Source: Alterisphingorhabdus sp038748365 (GTDB lineage: Bacteria > Pseudomonadota > Alphaproteobacteria > Sphingomonadales > Sphingomonadaceae). From it: 64,000 nucleotides of DNA. Made by a program: the position numbers and the translations under genes. The stretch covers positions 1-64,000 of the forward strand of contig JBCDIZ010000005.1 of the NCBI GenBank assembly GCA_038748365.1, read 5' to 3'. Positions 51,148-60,711 of this stretch are shown piece by piece. Each line of letters starts with the position of its first letter. Position 1 is the stretch's first letter. The notes below the pieces were generated by a model that worked only from the letters and a program-made list of their open reading frames with translations, had not been told where the DNA came from and ran no database searches.

Positions 51148-52731
51148 TTATTCAAAAGTGAAGCCGGGATTTGCATCACGAGATGCGCGGCTGCTGCTTT
51201 TGCCCCTTGCTTTGCCGGTTGACTGTTGCTGAAGTGCTTGCGGGTCCGACAATTGATTGTCCGACCCACGCCTACGATCACGTGTAGGCTGTTCAACGCG
51301 TGGCATCGGGCGTTCGCCACCACTAATGCCATCCGTTTCCTGATTGAGCAGCAGTCTTTGTGCATCATTAGCAGCCTGGAACGCGTCAGTCGGCAGCTTG
51401 ATGTCGTTGCTATTGACCGGCTTCACCAGATAAGGCGTAACAATTATAACAAGTTCGGTCTCGCCACGTTGGAATTCGCTTGATTTGAACAAATTGCCGA
51501 GGATTGGGACATCGCCCAGACCAGGTGCTTTATTGACTGAATTCTGCACGTTGTTGCTCATCAGACCAGCGATCATAAAGCTCTGACCAGAGCCCAATTC
51601 TACCGTTGTTTCCGCGCTACGGATCGTCAGGCCTGGGACGGTGAAGCCTTGAAGCGTCACAGCGCCTGATGCAGATAGCTCTGAGACCTCTGGACGGACG
51701 CGCAACGAGATACGGCCATTTTCCAACACGGTTGGTGTATATGCTAGGCTAACGCCAAAGCTGCGGAATTGGATCGCTACGTTGCCCAAACCTTGAGCAA
51801 TCGGAATTGGAAATTCGCCACCGGCAAGAAATTCGGCCGTTTCCCCTGACAATGCTGTCAGGTTAGGCTGGGACAAAGTAGTCACAAGACCGACAGTTTC
51901 GGCAAGATCGAGCGTTCCAGCCAAATCCAGACCGAATAGATTACCCAATCCGGCAAGCGTAGTACCGCCACCGCCAACGCCGTCAATTACAGTAGTGCCT
52001 TCCGAGCCTGCAGTCACTCCGACACCTGCCGGACCTGTTGGCGTGAATTGCGGCGAAAAGCTGCGACCTGTTGTCACACCGAATTGGAAGCCATTGGTGG
52101 AATCGGCGCTCAATAGATTGGCACCAATGTTTTTCACCAGTGAGCGGCTGACTTCAGCGATTTTTACCTGCAGATTGACCTGCAAAGGCGTTGCCGTTTT
52201 CAGGCGGCTGATAACCTCGGTTTCTTCGCCAACAAATGCCTGCACTAGACGTTCAGCCTCGGCTGCATCGCCGGGTGCGGCAATGGTTCCGGTCAAAAGC
52301 ACCAGACCATTCATAGTGGCTACATTGATATCGGCTTCTGGCATAGCCAGGGTCAGCATTTGATCAATTGAGTCAATGTTCGAGCCAACACGGATCGTTG
52401 CCGAATAGACAACAGAGCCTGCTGCATTACTCGCATAGAGAGTGGTTTCGCCGCCTGCTTTGCCAAAGACATAGAGCTGGCGTGCGCTCTTCACTTGCAC
52501 ATCAGCAATCTGATCATCGGCGATGAACAGGTCAGTGATGTTACCGGGCAGGCTAACCAACTGACCGCGTCCAATGGAGAGTACGATCTCGCTTGAAGGC
52601 TTCGGGCTAGTCTGGGCAACTGCCGGTGCCGCACCGATGGTTGATCCAATAGCGGCCAAGGCACCAACGCAGATGCCGCTGGCAAGCGCGGAACCAACTA
52701 CGGTCCTGCGGAAATTTTTAGTAAAGCTCAT
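51148..52731 (-). CDS. cpaC: Pilus secretin CpaC
   Basis: Outer-membrane secretin of 527 residues. A signal peptide (~1-40) is followed by the pilus N-terminal domain ('EIVLSIGRGQLVSLPGNITD'), a BON-like domain ('NVATMNGLVLLTGTIAAPGD') and the secretin domain, ending 'PGLGDVPILGNLFKSSEFQR' and 'ETELVIIVTPYLVKPV'. A C-terminal tail of about 100 residues is Gln/Arg/Ser-rich. ATG 52731 follows the cpaB stop directly (cpaB ends at 52733). The frame is open from 52764. Confidence 0.95.
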   Translation of the reverse strand: MSFTKNFRRTVVGSALASGICVGALAAIGSTIGAAPAVAQTSPKPSSEIVLSIGRGQLVSLPGNITDLFIADDQIADVQVKSARQLYVFGKAGGETTLYASNAAGSVVYSATIRVGSNIDSIDQMLTLAMPEADINVATMNGLVLLTGTIAAPGDAAEAERLVQAFVGEETEVISRLKTATPLQVNLQVKIAEVSRSLVKNIGANLLSADSTNGFQFGVTTGRSFSPQFTPTGPAGVGVTAGSEGTTVIDGVGGGGTTLAGLGNLFGLDLAGTLDLAETVGLVTTLSQPNLTALSGETAEFLAGGEFPIPIAQGLGNVAIQFRSFGVSLAYTPTVLENGRISLRVRPEVSELSASGAVTLQGFTVPGLTIRSAETTVELGSGQSFMIAGLMSNNVQNSVNKAPGLGDVPILGNLFKSSEFQRGETELVIIVTPYLVKPVNSNDIKLPTDAFQAANDAQRLLLNQETDGISGGERPMPRVEQPTRDRRRGSDNQLSDPQALQQQSTGKARGKSSSRASRDANPGFTFE

Positions 52732-52732
52732 C

Positions 52733-53722
52733 TTATTTACCTCCAACCGGAACGGTTGTGACATTCTTACCGCGAGATACGCGTACTTGAGGTTGCGGTT
52801 TGGTTGCTGGCGCAGCAGGAATATTCGCTGGCGTAGATTGTTTTTGCGATGGAACTGTAGTCCGCTGGAACCGGGAAACGTCGCCGCCGGTTACAAAAGT
52901 CGGGTCAGTGTCGACCGGCCGTTTAACAACCGACTGAATAAATTTCTCTTCCGCTTCCGGGTCATCGCTATCTGGTACCTTGATCTCACCAGCGGCAATG
53001 GCGCGTTCCAGTTCTGCCTCATTGTCGGCGATAGAGCGCAGCGACAGGCTGATCACACCGATTGTCTGGGCAACCGCAATCTTCTCTGCCAGCTTAGGCG
53101 TAACCTCGACGGTCACGGTGTTGAACTTGATGACAACCTGATTGCCTTCTTCGTCCAGAGAAGACACGCGCTGACCGGTAGCAAGAACGCGCAGATTGCG
53201 AATAATGGTTTCCGATGCCTTGAGATCAGGGCCATCCTTGCCTTTGACCGCCTGTGTCAGCACCAGGTCGATACGGTCACCGGGAAAAACAAAGCCACCC
53301 ACGCTGGTGCGCTCAGATACAGGAACGGTAACAGCACGCATGCCAGGACCAAGCGCTGCGGCAAGGAAACCGCGGTCGCCTGGCTTCACCAAAGACCCTT
53401 GGGTTACCGGCTGGCCAGCGGTGATCTCGTTACGCACAACCGTGCCAAGCAGCGAGGCACCATCGGTGTTTTCTTCCATGAAATACGCTTTTTCGACCAG
53501 CTCTTCCGGCCAGGGCTGGAAGCTAAAGGCATCCGGTGTGATGATGGTGCCGACCGGCAGGGCGCGATTGGCGACCAGCACTTTTGGACCGGTTATCGCA
53601 GGCGCTTCTGCAGCGACAGTTTGCGGTGCTGAGGCGCCTGCAAACATGCTGCGCGCGAGAAAGGCGGTGCCCAATGCAACAATCAGTGCCCCAATCAGCA
53701 ATACCAGCTTTTTCTTATCCAT
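52733..53722 (-). CDS. cpaB: Flp pilus assembly protein CpaB
   Basis: Inner-membrane-anchored protein of 329 residues. One N-terminal helix ('LVLLIGALIVALGTAFLARS') is followed by a SAF domain ('VLVANRALPVGTIITPDAFS') and the RcpC domain ('RAVTVPVSERTSVGGFVFPG', then DRIDLVL). The last ~50 residues are basic and Pro/Gln-rich. It links the secretin to the inner membrane complex. Gene order cpaA-B-C follows the standard operon. Confidence 0.94.
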   Translation of the reverse strand: MDKKKLVLLIGALIVALGTAFLARSMFAGASAPQTVAAEAPAITGPKVLVANRALPVGTIITPDAFSFQPWPEELVEKAYFMEENTDGASLLGTVVRNEITAGQPVTQGSLVKPGDRGFLAAALGPGMRAVTVPVSERTSVGGFVFPGDRIDLVLTQAVKGKDGPDLKASETIIRNLRVLATGQRVSSLDEEGNQVVIKFNTVTVEVTPKLAEKIAVAQTIGVISLSLRSIADNEAELERAIAAGEIKVPDSDDPEAEEKFIQSVVKRPVDTDPTFVTGGDVSRFQRTTVPSQKQSTPANIPAAPATKPQPQVRVSRGKNVTTVPVGGK

Positions 53723-53766
53723 GATGTCACTGCCTCCACGCAGCTGAATTTATTGCGTTATCTTTT

Positions 53767-54246
53767 TTACATTTGCACAGAATGGTTAAAATAGTGTTCG
53801 GCAATCACCCAAAGCCCGGCAAAGGCGATGGCCACGCCATAGGGAATTTCGAGTTTTGCCTTGGAACGGCGTATTTTGTGGATCATCGCCATGAACACGG
53901 TCAGGATACCGCCGGCGATCGACATGATGAGCACCAGCATCAGCATATCTTGCCAAGAAAACCACAATGCGAGGGCACTCAAAAGTTTAACATCGCCGCC
54001 GCCCATGGCACCGATAGCAAATAAAGCAGTGAAGATAGCAAACACCCCCAGCGCCAACCCGATCTGCATCGCGATATCGGGCCATAGCGACATGCCTGTT
54101 GCCCACCAGAATATTGGAGCGGCAAGAGCGATACCGGCGTTAAGCCAGTTCTCAATCTCGCGTCGGCGAATGTCGGTATAGCTGGCATGGGCAAGTGCAA
54201 TTGCCAACGCGCCAAGCATTCCGTAAATGATCTGAACCCCCGTCAT
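53767..54246 (-). CDS. cpaA: Prepilin peptidase CpaA/TadV
   Basis: Small type IV prepilin peptidase of 159 residues with five to six membrane helices. The two catalytic Asp are in 'SYTDIRRREIENWLN' and 'GGGDVKLLSALALWF' (GxGD type). It removes the leader of Flp pilin. No pilin gene is visible in the window, so flp lies elsewhere. It is the first gene of the operon by position, and the following gene cpaB starts 44 bp later. Confidence 0.93.
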   Translation of the reverse strand: MTGVQIIYGMLGALAIALAHASYTDIRRREIENWLNAGIALAAPIFWWATGMSLWPDIAMQIGLALGVFAIFTALFAIGAMGGGDVKLLSALALWFSWQDMLMLVLIMSIAGGILTVFMAMIHKIRRSKAKLEIPYGVAIAFAGLWVIAEHYFNHSVQM

Positions 54247-54306
54247 GAAAGGTGTTCTTAAGGCGCATGACTTACCAAAAAGTAACCATCAGAAAATTTC
54301 TTTGCA

Positions 54307-55311
54307 GTGCGTATAGGAGCCAGTGCATTGGCTGGTAATGCGAAGCCTGCTTTTGACCGGCGCAGCCTGCCGGATGGACTGACTGAAGGACGCTGGACAA
54401 CCCGTGATGGCTGGGATGTGCGGCATATGGACTGGCCGACGCAGAACAGTCAGCGCAGGGGCGCAATGCTGTTTATGCCGGGGCGTGGCGATATTTATGA
54501 GAAATATCTCGAAACGCTGAATCACTATAATGCGCAGGGATGGGATCTCAGTGCATCGGATTGGCGCGGGCAGGCCGCGTCGGGGCGGATGACCGAGAAT
54601 CCGCATGTCGGTCATATTGATGATTTTGCCACCTGGATCGCTGATCTGGCCGAATATTGGTCACGCTGGAAGGCAGAGCGTGAAGGCCCTTATGTGTTGA
54701 TGGCGCATTCCATGGGCGGCCATCTGGTTGCGCGGGCATTGATTGAAGGCGTTGTGGACCCGGATGCGGTGATATTAAGCGCACCGATGCTGGGCATGGA
54801 TAGTCCAGGTGGGATGCCTGTTTCATGGGGGCATAATCTGGCCAAGCTTATGCGTGCTTTCAGCAAACCGCATCGCCCCGCATGGAAGGTAAGCGAGAAG
54901 CCCAATTCGCCGGTCTCCAAACGTATGTCGCTGCTGACGCACGATCATGAGCGCTATGCCGATGAGGCGGCATGGTGGGAGAAACGTCCCGAACTGGTGA
55001 TGGGCCCGGCAAGCTGGCACTGGGTTGAGCGCGCCTATGCCTCGGTGCGGCATATTCATGCGCCCGGGCAGTGGGAAAAGGTTACAACACCTGTTCTGAT
55101 ATTATCGACATCGGTAGACCAGCTTGTGAGCCATTCCGCTATTGAAAAAGCAGCAGCGCGTTTGCCCAATGCCAGACTGGTGACCTATGGCAAGGAATGT
55201 GCGCATGAGTTGCTGCGTGAGGTGGATGAGGTGCGCGACAAGGCGATTGCCGAGATTGATGCCTTTCTGGCCGAACAATTTGATGCGTCTCTGACCGAAG
55301 CGGCGGAATGA
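54307..55311 (+). CDS. Alpha/beta hydrolase (lysophospholipase/monoacylglycerol lipase-like)
   Basis: Hydrolase of 334 residues of the Hydrolase_4 type. 'GAMLFMPGRGDIYEKYLETL' has the oxyanion region, 'GWDLSASDWRGQAASGR' follows, the nucleophile elbow is 'VLMAHSMGGHLVARAL', and the late 'VTTPVLILSTSVDQLVSHSA' and 'ECAHELLREVDEVR' hold the Asp and His. It resembles PldB lysophospholipases. The start is a GTG. It overlaps the next gene by 4 bp (ATGA). Confidence 0.9.
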   Translation: MRIGASALAGNAKPAFDRRSLPDGLTEGRWTTRDGWDVRHMDWPTQNSQRRGAMLFMPGRGDIYEKYLETLNHYNAQGWDLSASDWRGQAASGRMTENPHVGHIDDFATWIADLAEYWSRWKAEREGPYVLMAHSMGGHLVARALIEGVVDPDAVILSAPMLGMDSPGGMPVSWGHNLAKLMRAFSKPHRPAWKVSEKPNSPVSKRMSLLTHDHERYADEAAWWEKRPELVMGPASWHWVERAYASVRHIHAPGQWEKVTTPVLILSTSVDQLVSHSAIEKAAARLPNARLVTYGKECAHELLREVDEVRDKAIAEIDAFLAEQFDASLTEAAE

Positions 55312-56462
55312 TCGGGAATGATCATAGCTATGATGCGCTGATTGTCGGCGGGGGCATGGCTGGGGCCAGCCTGGCTTATGAACTGTCCAAATCGATGCGG
55401 GTGGCGATTGTCGAGGCTGAAAGCGTAGCGGGCTATCACGCCACGGGCCGCTCGGCCGCCTTCTGGACCGAAAGCTATGGCGGTCTGGACATTCAGCCGC
55501 TGACCACTGCTTCCGGGCCATGGCTCGACCGTCCGCCGCAGGATTTTGCCGAGCGAGGCTTTTTGCGCCCGCGCGGTGCGCTGACCATTGGCAAGGCAGA
55601 GGATAGCGTGGCGCTGGATAAAGAGCGTGCTCTGTTTGCCGGGCGCGGTGTGGCGATGCAGCGGCTCAGCAGTGATGCTGTTGGTGCCATTGTGCCGGGC
55701 TTGAAACCCGACTGGTGTGAAGCGATCTCAGAACCCGATTGCAGCGATATTGATGTCGCGGCATTGCATCAGGCCTATCTTGCCGGGGCGAAACGACGCG
55801 GTGCACTCCTGTTTCTCAATAGTCCGGTTAAGGCCGCCAGTTTTGGCGATGGGCAATGGCAGGTGAAGACGTCGGGCAGGGCGCTCCAAACGCCGCTATT
55901 GATTAACGCTGCCGGAGCCTGGGCTGATAACCTGGCGGTCCTTGCTGGGGTTACGCCGCTTGGCATCACACCGTTGCGGCGGACCATTGTGCAATTGCGG
56001 ATGGTGCAGAATGTGCCCGATGACCTGCCACTGGTGATTGATTTTCATGGGCAGTTTTATTTCAAGCCGGAACATGGTTCGCTGTGGCTCAGCCCGCATG
56101 ATGAAACGCCGAGCGAGCCTTGTGACGCAGCACCTGAAGAATGGGATGTTGCGTTGGCGATAGAGCGGCTGGGCGAGGTTGTTGATTGGCAGATTGAAGC
56201 CGTAGAGCACCGCTGGGCCGGGCTGCGTAGCTTTGCGCCAGATCGGGTGCCGGTTTATGGATATGATGCACAGCATAGCAGCTTTTTCTGGTTCGCCGGG
56301 CAGGGTGGCTATGGCATTCAGACCGCGCCAGCAGCGGCGCGGCTGGCGGCATCGATGATCACCGGCGATACTCTGAGCGCTGTCGATGCCGCGATTGATC
56401 GCAGCCGATATGAAGCATCGCGTCTTGCCGATAGTGCCGCTTTAGCGGCCGCTTCAATGTAA
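55308..56462 (+). CDS. FAD-dependent amino-acid oxidase/dehydrogenase-like protein (DAO family)
   Basis: Flavoprotein of 384 residues. 'DALIVGGGMAGASLAYELSK' binds the ADP part of FAD. 'VESVAGYHATGRSAAFW'-type sequence near 48-62 and 'FFWFAGQGGYGIQTAPAAAR' near the C-terminus are the DAO-fold signatures. The likely substrates are glycine, D-amino acids or related amines. Translationally coupled to the hydrolase upstream. The pair may act on one substrate, such as an amide or amino lipid, though nothing proves it. Confidence 0.88.
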   Translation: MIGNDHSYDALIVGGGMAGASLAYELSKSMRVAIVEAESVAGYHATGRSAAFWTESYGGLDIQPLTTASGPWLDRPPQDFAERGFLRPRGALTIGKAEDSVALDKERALFAGRGVAMQRLSSDAVGAIVPGLKPDWCEAISEPDCSDIDVAALHQAYLAGAKRRGALLFLNSPVKAASFGDGQWQVKTSGRALQTPLLINAAGAWADNLAVLAGVTPLGITPLRRTIVQLRMVQNVPDDLPLVIDFHGQFYFKPEHGSLWLSPHDETPSEPCDAAPEEWDVALAIERLGEVVDWQIEAVEHRWAGLRSFAPDRVPVYGYDAQHSSFFWFAGQGGYGIQTAPAAARLAASMITGDTLSAVDAAIDRSRYEASRLADSAALAAASM

Positions 56463-56613
56463 AATCTCGACACTAAATCCGTGCCTTTGCAACATCGCCG
56501 CTATGCCTTCTGGCCAAGTGTAAACTGTCTCACTATTGTTGCTCACGAATCCACATTTGCTGCTGGATTTTCATTGCCGTACCGAAATTCCATTCACTTC
56601 TAGGAGAGCTAAA

Positions 56614-56790
56614 ATGGCGCATCATTTTGAAATTTATAAAGACAAGGCAGGCGAGTTCCGCGTGCGCTTCAAATATAACAGCGAGATCATGTTCTCCACC
56701 GAGGGCTACTCCTCGAAGAGCTCTGCGCAAAATGCGATTGATTCGATCAAGAAAAACGGCCCCGACGCGCCGGTTGAAGACAATAGCTGA
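56614..56790 (+). CDS. DUF1508 (YegP-like) protein
   Basis: Small protein of 58 residues: 'FEIYKDKAGEFRVRFKYNSE' and 'STEGYSSKSSAQNAIDSIKK' are one YegP repeat (E. coli YegP has two). AGGAGAG lies just upstream of ATG 56614. The frame runs back to 56536, but the ribosome site favours the short form. The function of the family is unknown. Confidence 0.9.
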   Translation: MAHHFEIYKDKAGEFRVRFKYNSEIMFSTEGYSSKSSAQNAIDSIKKNGPDAPVEDNS

Positions 56791-57157
56791 CCGTAATTCT
56801 GTTTAATTGATAGTCATACCGGCGGAGACTGTTTCCCGTCACTGTTCATGAGACAGATTGAGGTGGTTTGATTGAGGAGTATTTTGGTCTCATTATAGTG
56901 GCCGTAAGGAATGAAGATGAGACCAAAACACTCGGTAAGCAAGACACCCTGCGTGTCCCAATTTATCTGACGACAGACAGGCGGTTGAGAGCAAACAGTG
57001 TGCCCGCAGTCCCATCATTACTAAAATACTGCTACTAGGCCGTATACTTATGGATCGGCGCAGCTTGGAGTGGGGCAGTTCGATCATTTCTAACCAATTC
57101 CAAAACTTGGTCCCATAGCTTCATTGATGTTAGGAGGTTTCGAGAAGGGGCGACGCC
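56791..57157. other. Intergenic region with a 12-bp inverted repeat
   Basis: No gene was recognised. TTTTGGTCTCAT (56882-56893) and its perfect complement ATGAGACCAAAA (56917-56928) form a hairpin with a 23-nt loop. No T-run follows, so its role is unclear. Confidence 0.5.
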
Positions 57158-57676
57158 ATGAAGGTTTTGCGCAATACCTCAAAGGAGTTAGTGGCGCGGC
57201 ATAATGCGGGTTCCAACCTTGTTTGGGTCGTTTTTCCAATTCCAGTTCTGGCGCTCGGTGCAGTGTTCACAGACGTCGATCTAACGATAGTGCAGTTGCT
57301 TGTCCTCTTGGGCTTTATTCTAACGCTCTTAGTGATTGTCGCGGCCAAGATCGAATGGACAACGCTTCGCCTTGATCGAGCTGAGCAAAGAGCATCCATA
57401 AGTCGCCAGCGCCTGTTCGGGGAATCGTGTCATGATTTCGGCCTCGAGCAAATTACCAAAGTCAGACCAGATAGCTTTTATCATGAAACCGGTTCCGTAG
57501 GTCACCGCCTGATTTTGGAGCATCGTGAGGAAGGCCCGGGTGGCGAGATAAGCGCAATACCATTGGTAAGCGTTGCGCAAGACTGGGATGCACAGCAAGT
57601 GGCCGATGAGATCAACGACTGGCTGATGCGGTATTCCAACGCTTCAGAGGCTTTAGACGATGCGGATATCCAGTGA
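57158..57676 (+). CDS. Membrane protein of unknown function
   Basis: Product of 172 residues. Two hydrophobic helices (about 20-37 and 45-62) are followed by a cytoplasmic domain beginning 'WTTLRLDRAEQRASISRQRL', which has the alternating pattern of a PH-like (YdbT/YcxB-type) beta domain. An acidic C-terminus ends 'ASEALDDADIQ'. AAGGGG precedes ATG 57158. It stands alone; no partner or function can be given. The 243 bp after it, up to rnhA, hold nothing recognised. Confidence 0.65.
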   Translation: MKVLRNTSKELVARHNAGSNLVWVVFPIPVLALGAVFTDVDLTIVQLLVLLGFILTLLVIVAAKIEWTTLRLDRAEQRASISRQRLFGESCHDFGLEQITKVRPDSFYHETGSVGHRLILEHREEGPGGEISAIPLVSVAQDWDAQQVADEINDWLMRYSNASEALDDADIQ

Positions 57677-57919
57677 TGGACTTACTCGCGTGCACCGACC
57701 AAGGCTATAAAGTGCAACCTTTCATCGGGGCAGTTGGGAGCAGCCTACAGAGCACTGATTGCCAATGCCGCTACTTTCGCCTCGATGTCATCTGCGCCAT
57801 GATCGCTTTCTCTATCTGATCCATGTGCGATCTCGTTGTAGAGTCTCGCAAACCTAACGATTTATGTCTTGCTCCCTCTCCCCCGGGCCTGCGCTAAGAT
57901 AACGATAATTATGGAAAGG

Positions 57920-58375
57920 CTAACCTGTTATCCTCTGCGCTTCAGCCGCATTGCTAGCCAGCGTATCGGCACGTTCATTATAAAGATCGCCGGCATGGCC
58001 TTTGACCCAGTGCCATGAGACTTGATGGCGTTCCGCAGCAGTAACCAATTGCTGCCATAAATCGGCATTTTTGACCGGCTTTTTCGCTGCAGTACGCCAG
58101 CCATTTTTCTGCCAGCCGTGGATCCATTTGGTGATGCCGTCGCGGACATAGACGCTGTCGGTCGTCAGCTCGATGGTACAGGAACGGGTCAGCGCATTAA
58201 GTGCCTCAATCGCGGCGAGCAGTTCCATGCGGTTATTGGTGGTCTCCGCCTCGCCGCCGGAGAGTTCCTTTTCCTTGTCCTTGAAACGGATTACTGCACC
58301 CCAACCACCGGGGCCGGGATTGCCTTTGCACGCCCCATCGGTAGCGATGCGCACGATATTATCCTGATCGCTCAT
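57920..58375 (-). CDS. rnhA: Ribonuclease HI
   Basis: RNase H of 151 residues that cuts RNA in RNA-DNA hybrids. The catalytic acids are visible: Asp in 'IATDGACKGNPGPGGWGAV', Glu in 'TNNRMELLAAIEAL', Asp in 'ELTTDSVYVRDGI' and the last Asp in 'YNERADTLA'. 'WHWVKGHAGD' holds the mobile His. Its ATG overlaps the thrB stop by 4 bp. The ispH-thrB-rnhA order is common in alphaproteobacteria. Confidence 0.96.
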   Translation of the reverse strand: MSDQDNIVRIATDGACKGNPGPGGWGAVIRFKDKEKELSGGEAETTNNRMELLAAIEALNALTRSCTIELTTDSVYVRDGITKWIHGWQKNGWRTAAKKPVKNADLWQQLVTAAERHQVSWHWVKGHAGDLYNERADTLASNAAEAQRITG

Positions 58376-59343
58376 ACTGCAAAAATATCCGCATTTGCTG
58401 GATCACTATAAAAGGCGAGACGACGGGCAAAGGCCAACGGGTCCTTGCGGGTCACTAATGCATCGGGCGGTGTATGGATCCAGTCATAGGCACGGCTCAG
58501 CAGAAACCGCAACGACGCGCCGCGTGCCAACAGGGCAAGGCGTGCTGCGGCAAATTCCTGCATATGGTGGGTGATCACCGAGAAATAGCCTTTCAGAAGC
58601 GCAGCGGAAATAGCTTGGTCAAAAGCGCGGCCATCTTCGGAAAAGCACCATGCTGTATGGGTTACCGCCAGATCATAGGCGCGGATGTCGGTGCAGCTGA
58701 AATAAAAGTCGATCATACCGGTGACATCATCACCGAGCATCAGCACATTATCAGGGAAGAGGTCGGCGTGAATCGCTGTCTGTGGTTCATCCGCTGGCCA
58801 ATGGGCATCAATATCCGCCAGTGTAGCATTGATGGTCTCTGCCAGCCCCGCCCCAATCTCCTCCAAAGCATCTGCGCCAATATCTGCGGCCAGCTCGTGC
58901 CAGCTTTCCGGCCCCATGCTGTTGCGCCGCTGCATCGCAAAATCCCGCACTGCCTGATGCATATCACCCAGTGCCCGGCCTGCGGATAGCGCCTGTGCAG
59001 CTGTGGGTTGGGTCAAGGATATGCCGGGCAAATAGCGGATCAGGCAGGCCGTGCGTCCGGCCAAAGTCTGGATTTTCTCGCCGCTCTTATCGGCAATCAT
59101 GGGTGGAACTGTGAGATCGCGTTCAGCCAGATGGTCGAGCAGAGCAATAAAGAAAGGCAGGTCAGCCGGATCAACGCGCTTTTCATAAAGCGTCAGAATA
59201 TAGCGGTCCTTGCTGGTCTCGATCAGATAATTGCTGTTCTCGACGCCCTCAGCGATTCCTTTGGCAGAACGCAGGGTGCCAACATCATAGCGTTGAAGAA
59301 AGGTTGCAATATCTTCTGATGCAACGCGGGTATAAACGGCCAT
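58372..59343 (-). CDS. thrB: Homoserine kinase
   Basis: APH-fold homoserine kinase (ThrB2 type) of 323 residues, acting in threonine synthesis. 'GIAEGVENSNYLIETSKDRY' begins the nucleotide site, 'RYILTLYEKRVDPADLPFF' follows, 'TAIHADLFPDNVLML' has the catalytic HxDxxxxN and 'GMIDFYFSCTDIRAYDLAV' the metal-binding Asp. It is between ispH (8 bp upstream) and rnhA (4-bp overlap), so probably one operon. Confidence 0.95.
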   Translation of the reverse strand: MAVYTRVASEDIATFLQRYDVGTLRSAKGIAEGVENSNYLIETSKDRYILTLYEKRVDPADLPFFIALLDHLAERDLTVPPMIADKSGEKIQTLAGRTACLIRYLPGISLTQPTAAQALSAGRALGDMHQAVRDFAMQRRNSMGPESWHELAADIGADALEEIGAGLAETINATLADIDAHWPADEPQTAIHADLFPDNVLMLGDDVTGMIDFYFSCTDIRAYDLAVTHTAWCFSEDGRAFDQAISAALLKGYFSVITHHMQEFAAARLALLARGASLRFLLSRAYDWIHTPPDALVTRKDPLAFARRLAFYSDPANADIFAV

Positions 59344-59351
59344 CTTGGCTG

Positions 59352-60377
59352 TCAGGCAGCTTCGTCTTCGAGCCCACGTGGCAGCTTGAAGACAATGCGT
59401 TCGTCAGCGGTTTTCACCATCCGCTCGGTTATGGTGAAATGCTCTCTCAGCGCGTCCACCACTTCACGCACCAGGGATTCGGGAGCCGATGCGCCCGCCG
59501 TGAGGCCCAATGTTGTGATATTTTGCAGCCAGCGTGGGTCAATATCATGCGCCCTTTGGATAAGCATCGCCTGTGTGCCTTCGCGCTCTGACACCTCGAC
59601 CAAGCGCACTGAATTTGAGCTGTTTGGCGCACCGATCACGAACACAGCGTCACACGAAGCCGCAATTGCCTTTACTGCAGCCTGACGGTTGGAAGTAGCG
59701 TAGCAAATATCCTCTGCCTTTGGCCCAACGATTTTGGGGAAGCGCACTTTCAGAGCCTCGACTATTTCCTGTGTATCATCGACCGAAAGGGTGGTTTGGG
59801 TAAGAAAGGCAAGATTGTCCTCATCTTCAGGCGCAATTTTAGCGACATCTTCGAGCGTCTCGACCAGCGTCATTGCGCCTTCTGGTACCTGACCAAAAGT
59901 GCCGATCACCTCAGGATGGCCTTCATGGCCGATAAACAATATGTGCCGCCCATGCTCGACCTGGCGTTCAGCCTGGCGATGCACCTTGGATACCAATGGA
60001 CAGGTAGCATCGAGATAATTGAGGCCGCGTTCAGCGGCTTTATGCGGCACCGCCTTGGGTACACCATGGGCGGAAAATACTACGGGCACGCCATCGGGCA
60101 CTTCATCCAGTTCCTCGACAAACACCGCGCCCTCGGCTTTCAGGCTATCCACGACATAGCGGTTATGGACAATCTCATGCCGCACATAGACCGGGGCGCC
60201 ATATTTCTTGATGGCCAGCTGCACGATATCGATTGCCCGGTCGACACCGGCACAAAACCCGCGCGGTGCCGCTATCACGACTTCCAGAGGCGGCTTGTCA
60301 CCGGATTTCTTGTCGGACGCGACGTCCACAATGACGAGAGAATCGGAAGCGTCAGTAACGGGGGGTACCGCATTCAT
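59352..60377 (-). CDS. ispH: 4-hydroxy-3-methylbut-2-enyl diphosphate reductase
   Basis: Iron-sulfur enzyme of 341 residues, the last step of the MEP isoprenoid pathway. The three cluster Cys are in 'APRGFCAGVDRAID', 'YLDATCPLVSKVHRQ' and 'DICYATSNRQAAV'. 'FVIGAPNSSNSVRLVEVSER' and 'LTAGASAPESLVREVVDALR' are further signatures. ATG 60377 leaves a ~32-residue N-terminal extension before the conserved start. The frame is open to 60575 but without family similarity. First gene of the ispH-thrB-rnhA operon. Confidence 0.96.
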   Translation of the reverse strand: MNAVPPVTDASDSLVIVDVASDKKSGDKPPLEVVIAAPRGFCAGVDRAIDIVQLAIKKYGAPVYVRHEIVHNRYVVDSLKAEGAVFVEELDEVPDGVPVVFSAHGVPKAVPHKAAERGLNYLDATCPLVSKVHRQAERQVEHGRHILFIGHEGHPEVIGTFGQVPEGAMTLVETLEDVAKIAPEDEDNLAFLTQTTLSVDDTQEIVEALKVRFPKIVGPKAEDICYATSNRQAAVKAIAASCDAVFVIGAPNSSNSVRLVEVSEREGTQAMLIQRAHDIDPRWLQNITTLGLTAGASAPESLVREVVDALREHFTITERMVKTADERIVFKLPRGLEDEAA

Positions 60378-60711
60378 GCCTGTGTCTCTTTCCTGTCGCC
60401 CGTCCGTTATGGCAAGGCTGTTGCACCTAAACAGAATATCGCCCTGCATGCGCAGCAGGTGATTTAAAATCAACCTCATGTATGATTTAGATGACCTCGG
60501 ATAACATTTCAACTTGCTTGAAAATGCTATGGGTTCTGAGGCTGTGTCTTGCCAGAGCCATTCATCTTCTATCATGCTGTTCCGGAGTAAGACTGATTAT
60601 AGCGCACAGGCTGCCTTTGCACAGCGGTTTTGCCGATAGGGCTTTGATTGTCGGCGTAGAGCGGATAAAGGCTCTGCTGCATGGGGATTAGTGAGAAGAA
60701 ATGAGAGCAAT
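60378..60711. other. Divergent intergenic region, no supported gene
   Basis: Lies between ispH (minus) and the lipoprotein gene (plus) and should hold both promoters. A short open frame (60491-60691) has no ribosome site or recognisable product. No repeat seen. Confidence 0.4.

Noticed and set aside
52574..53632. Long open frame on the plus strand opposite cpaB/cpaC
   Set aside because: Antisense shadow of two clearly coding pilus genes.
60491..60691. 66-codon open frame upstream of the lipoprotein gene
   Set aside because: No ribosome site, no recognisable product and an unlikely Cys/Leu-rich composition.
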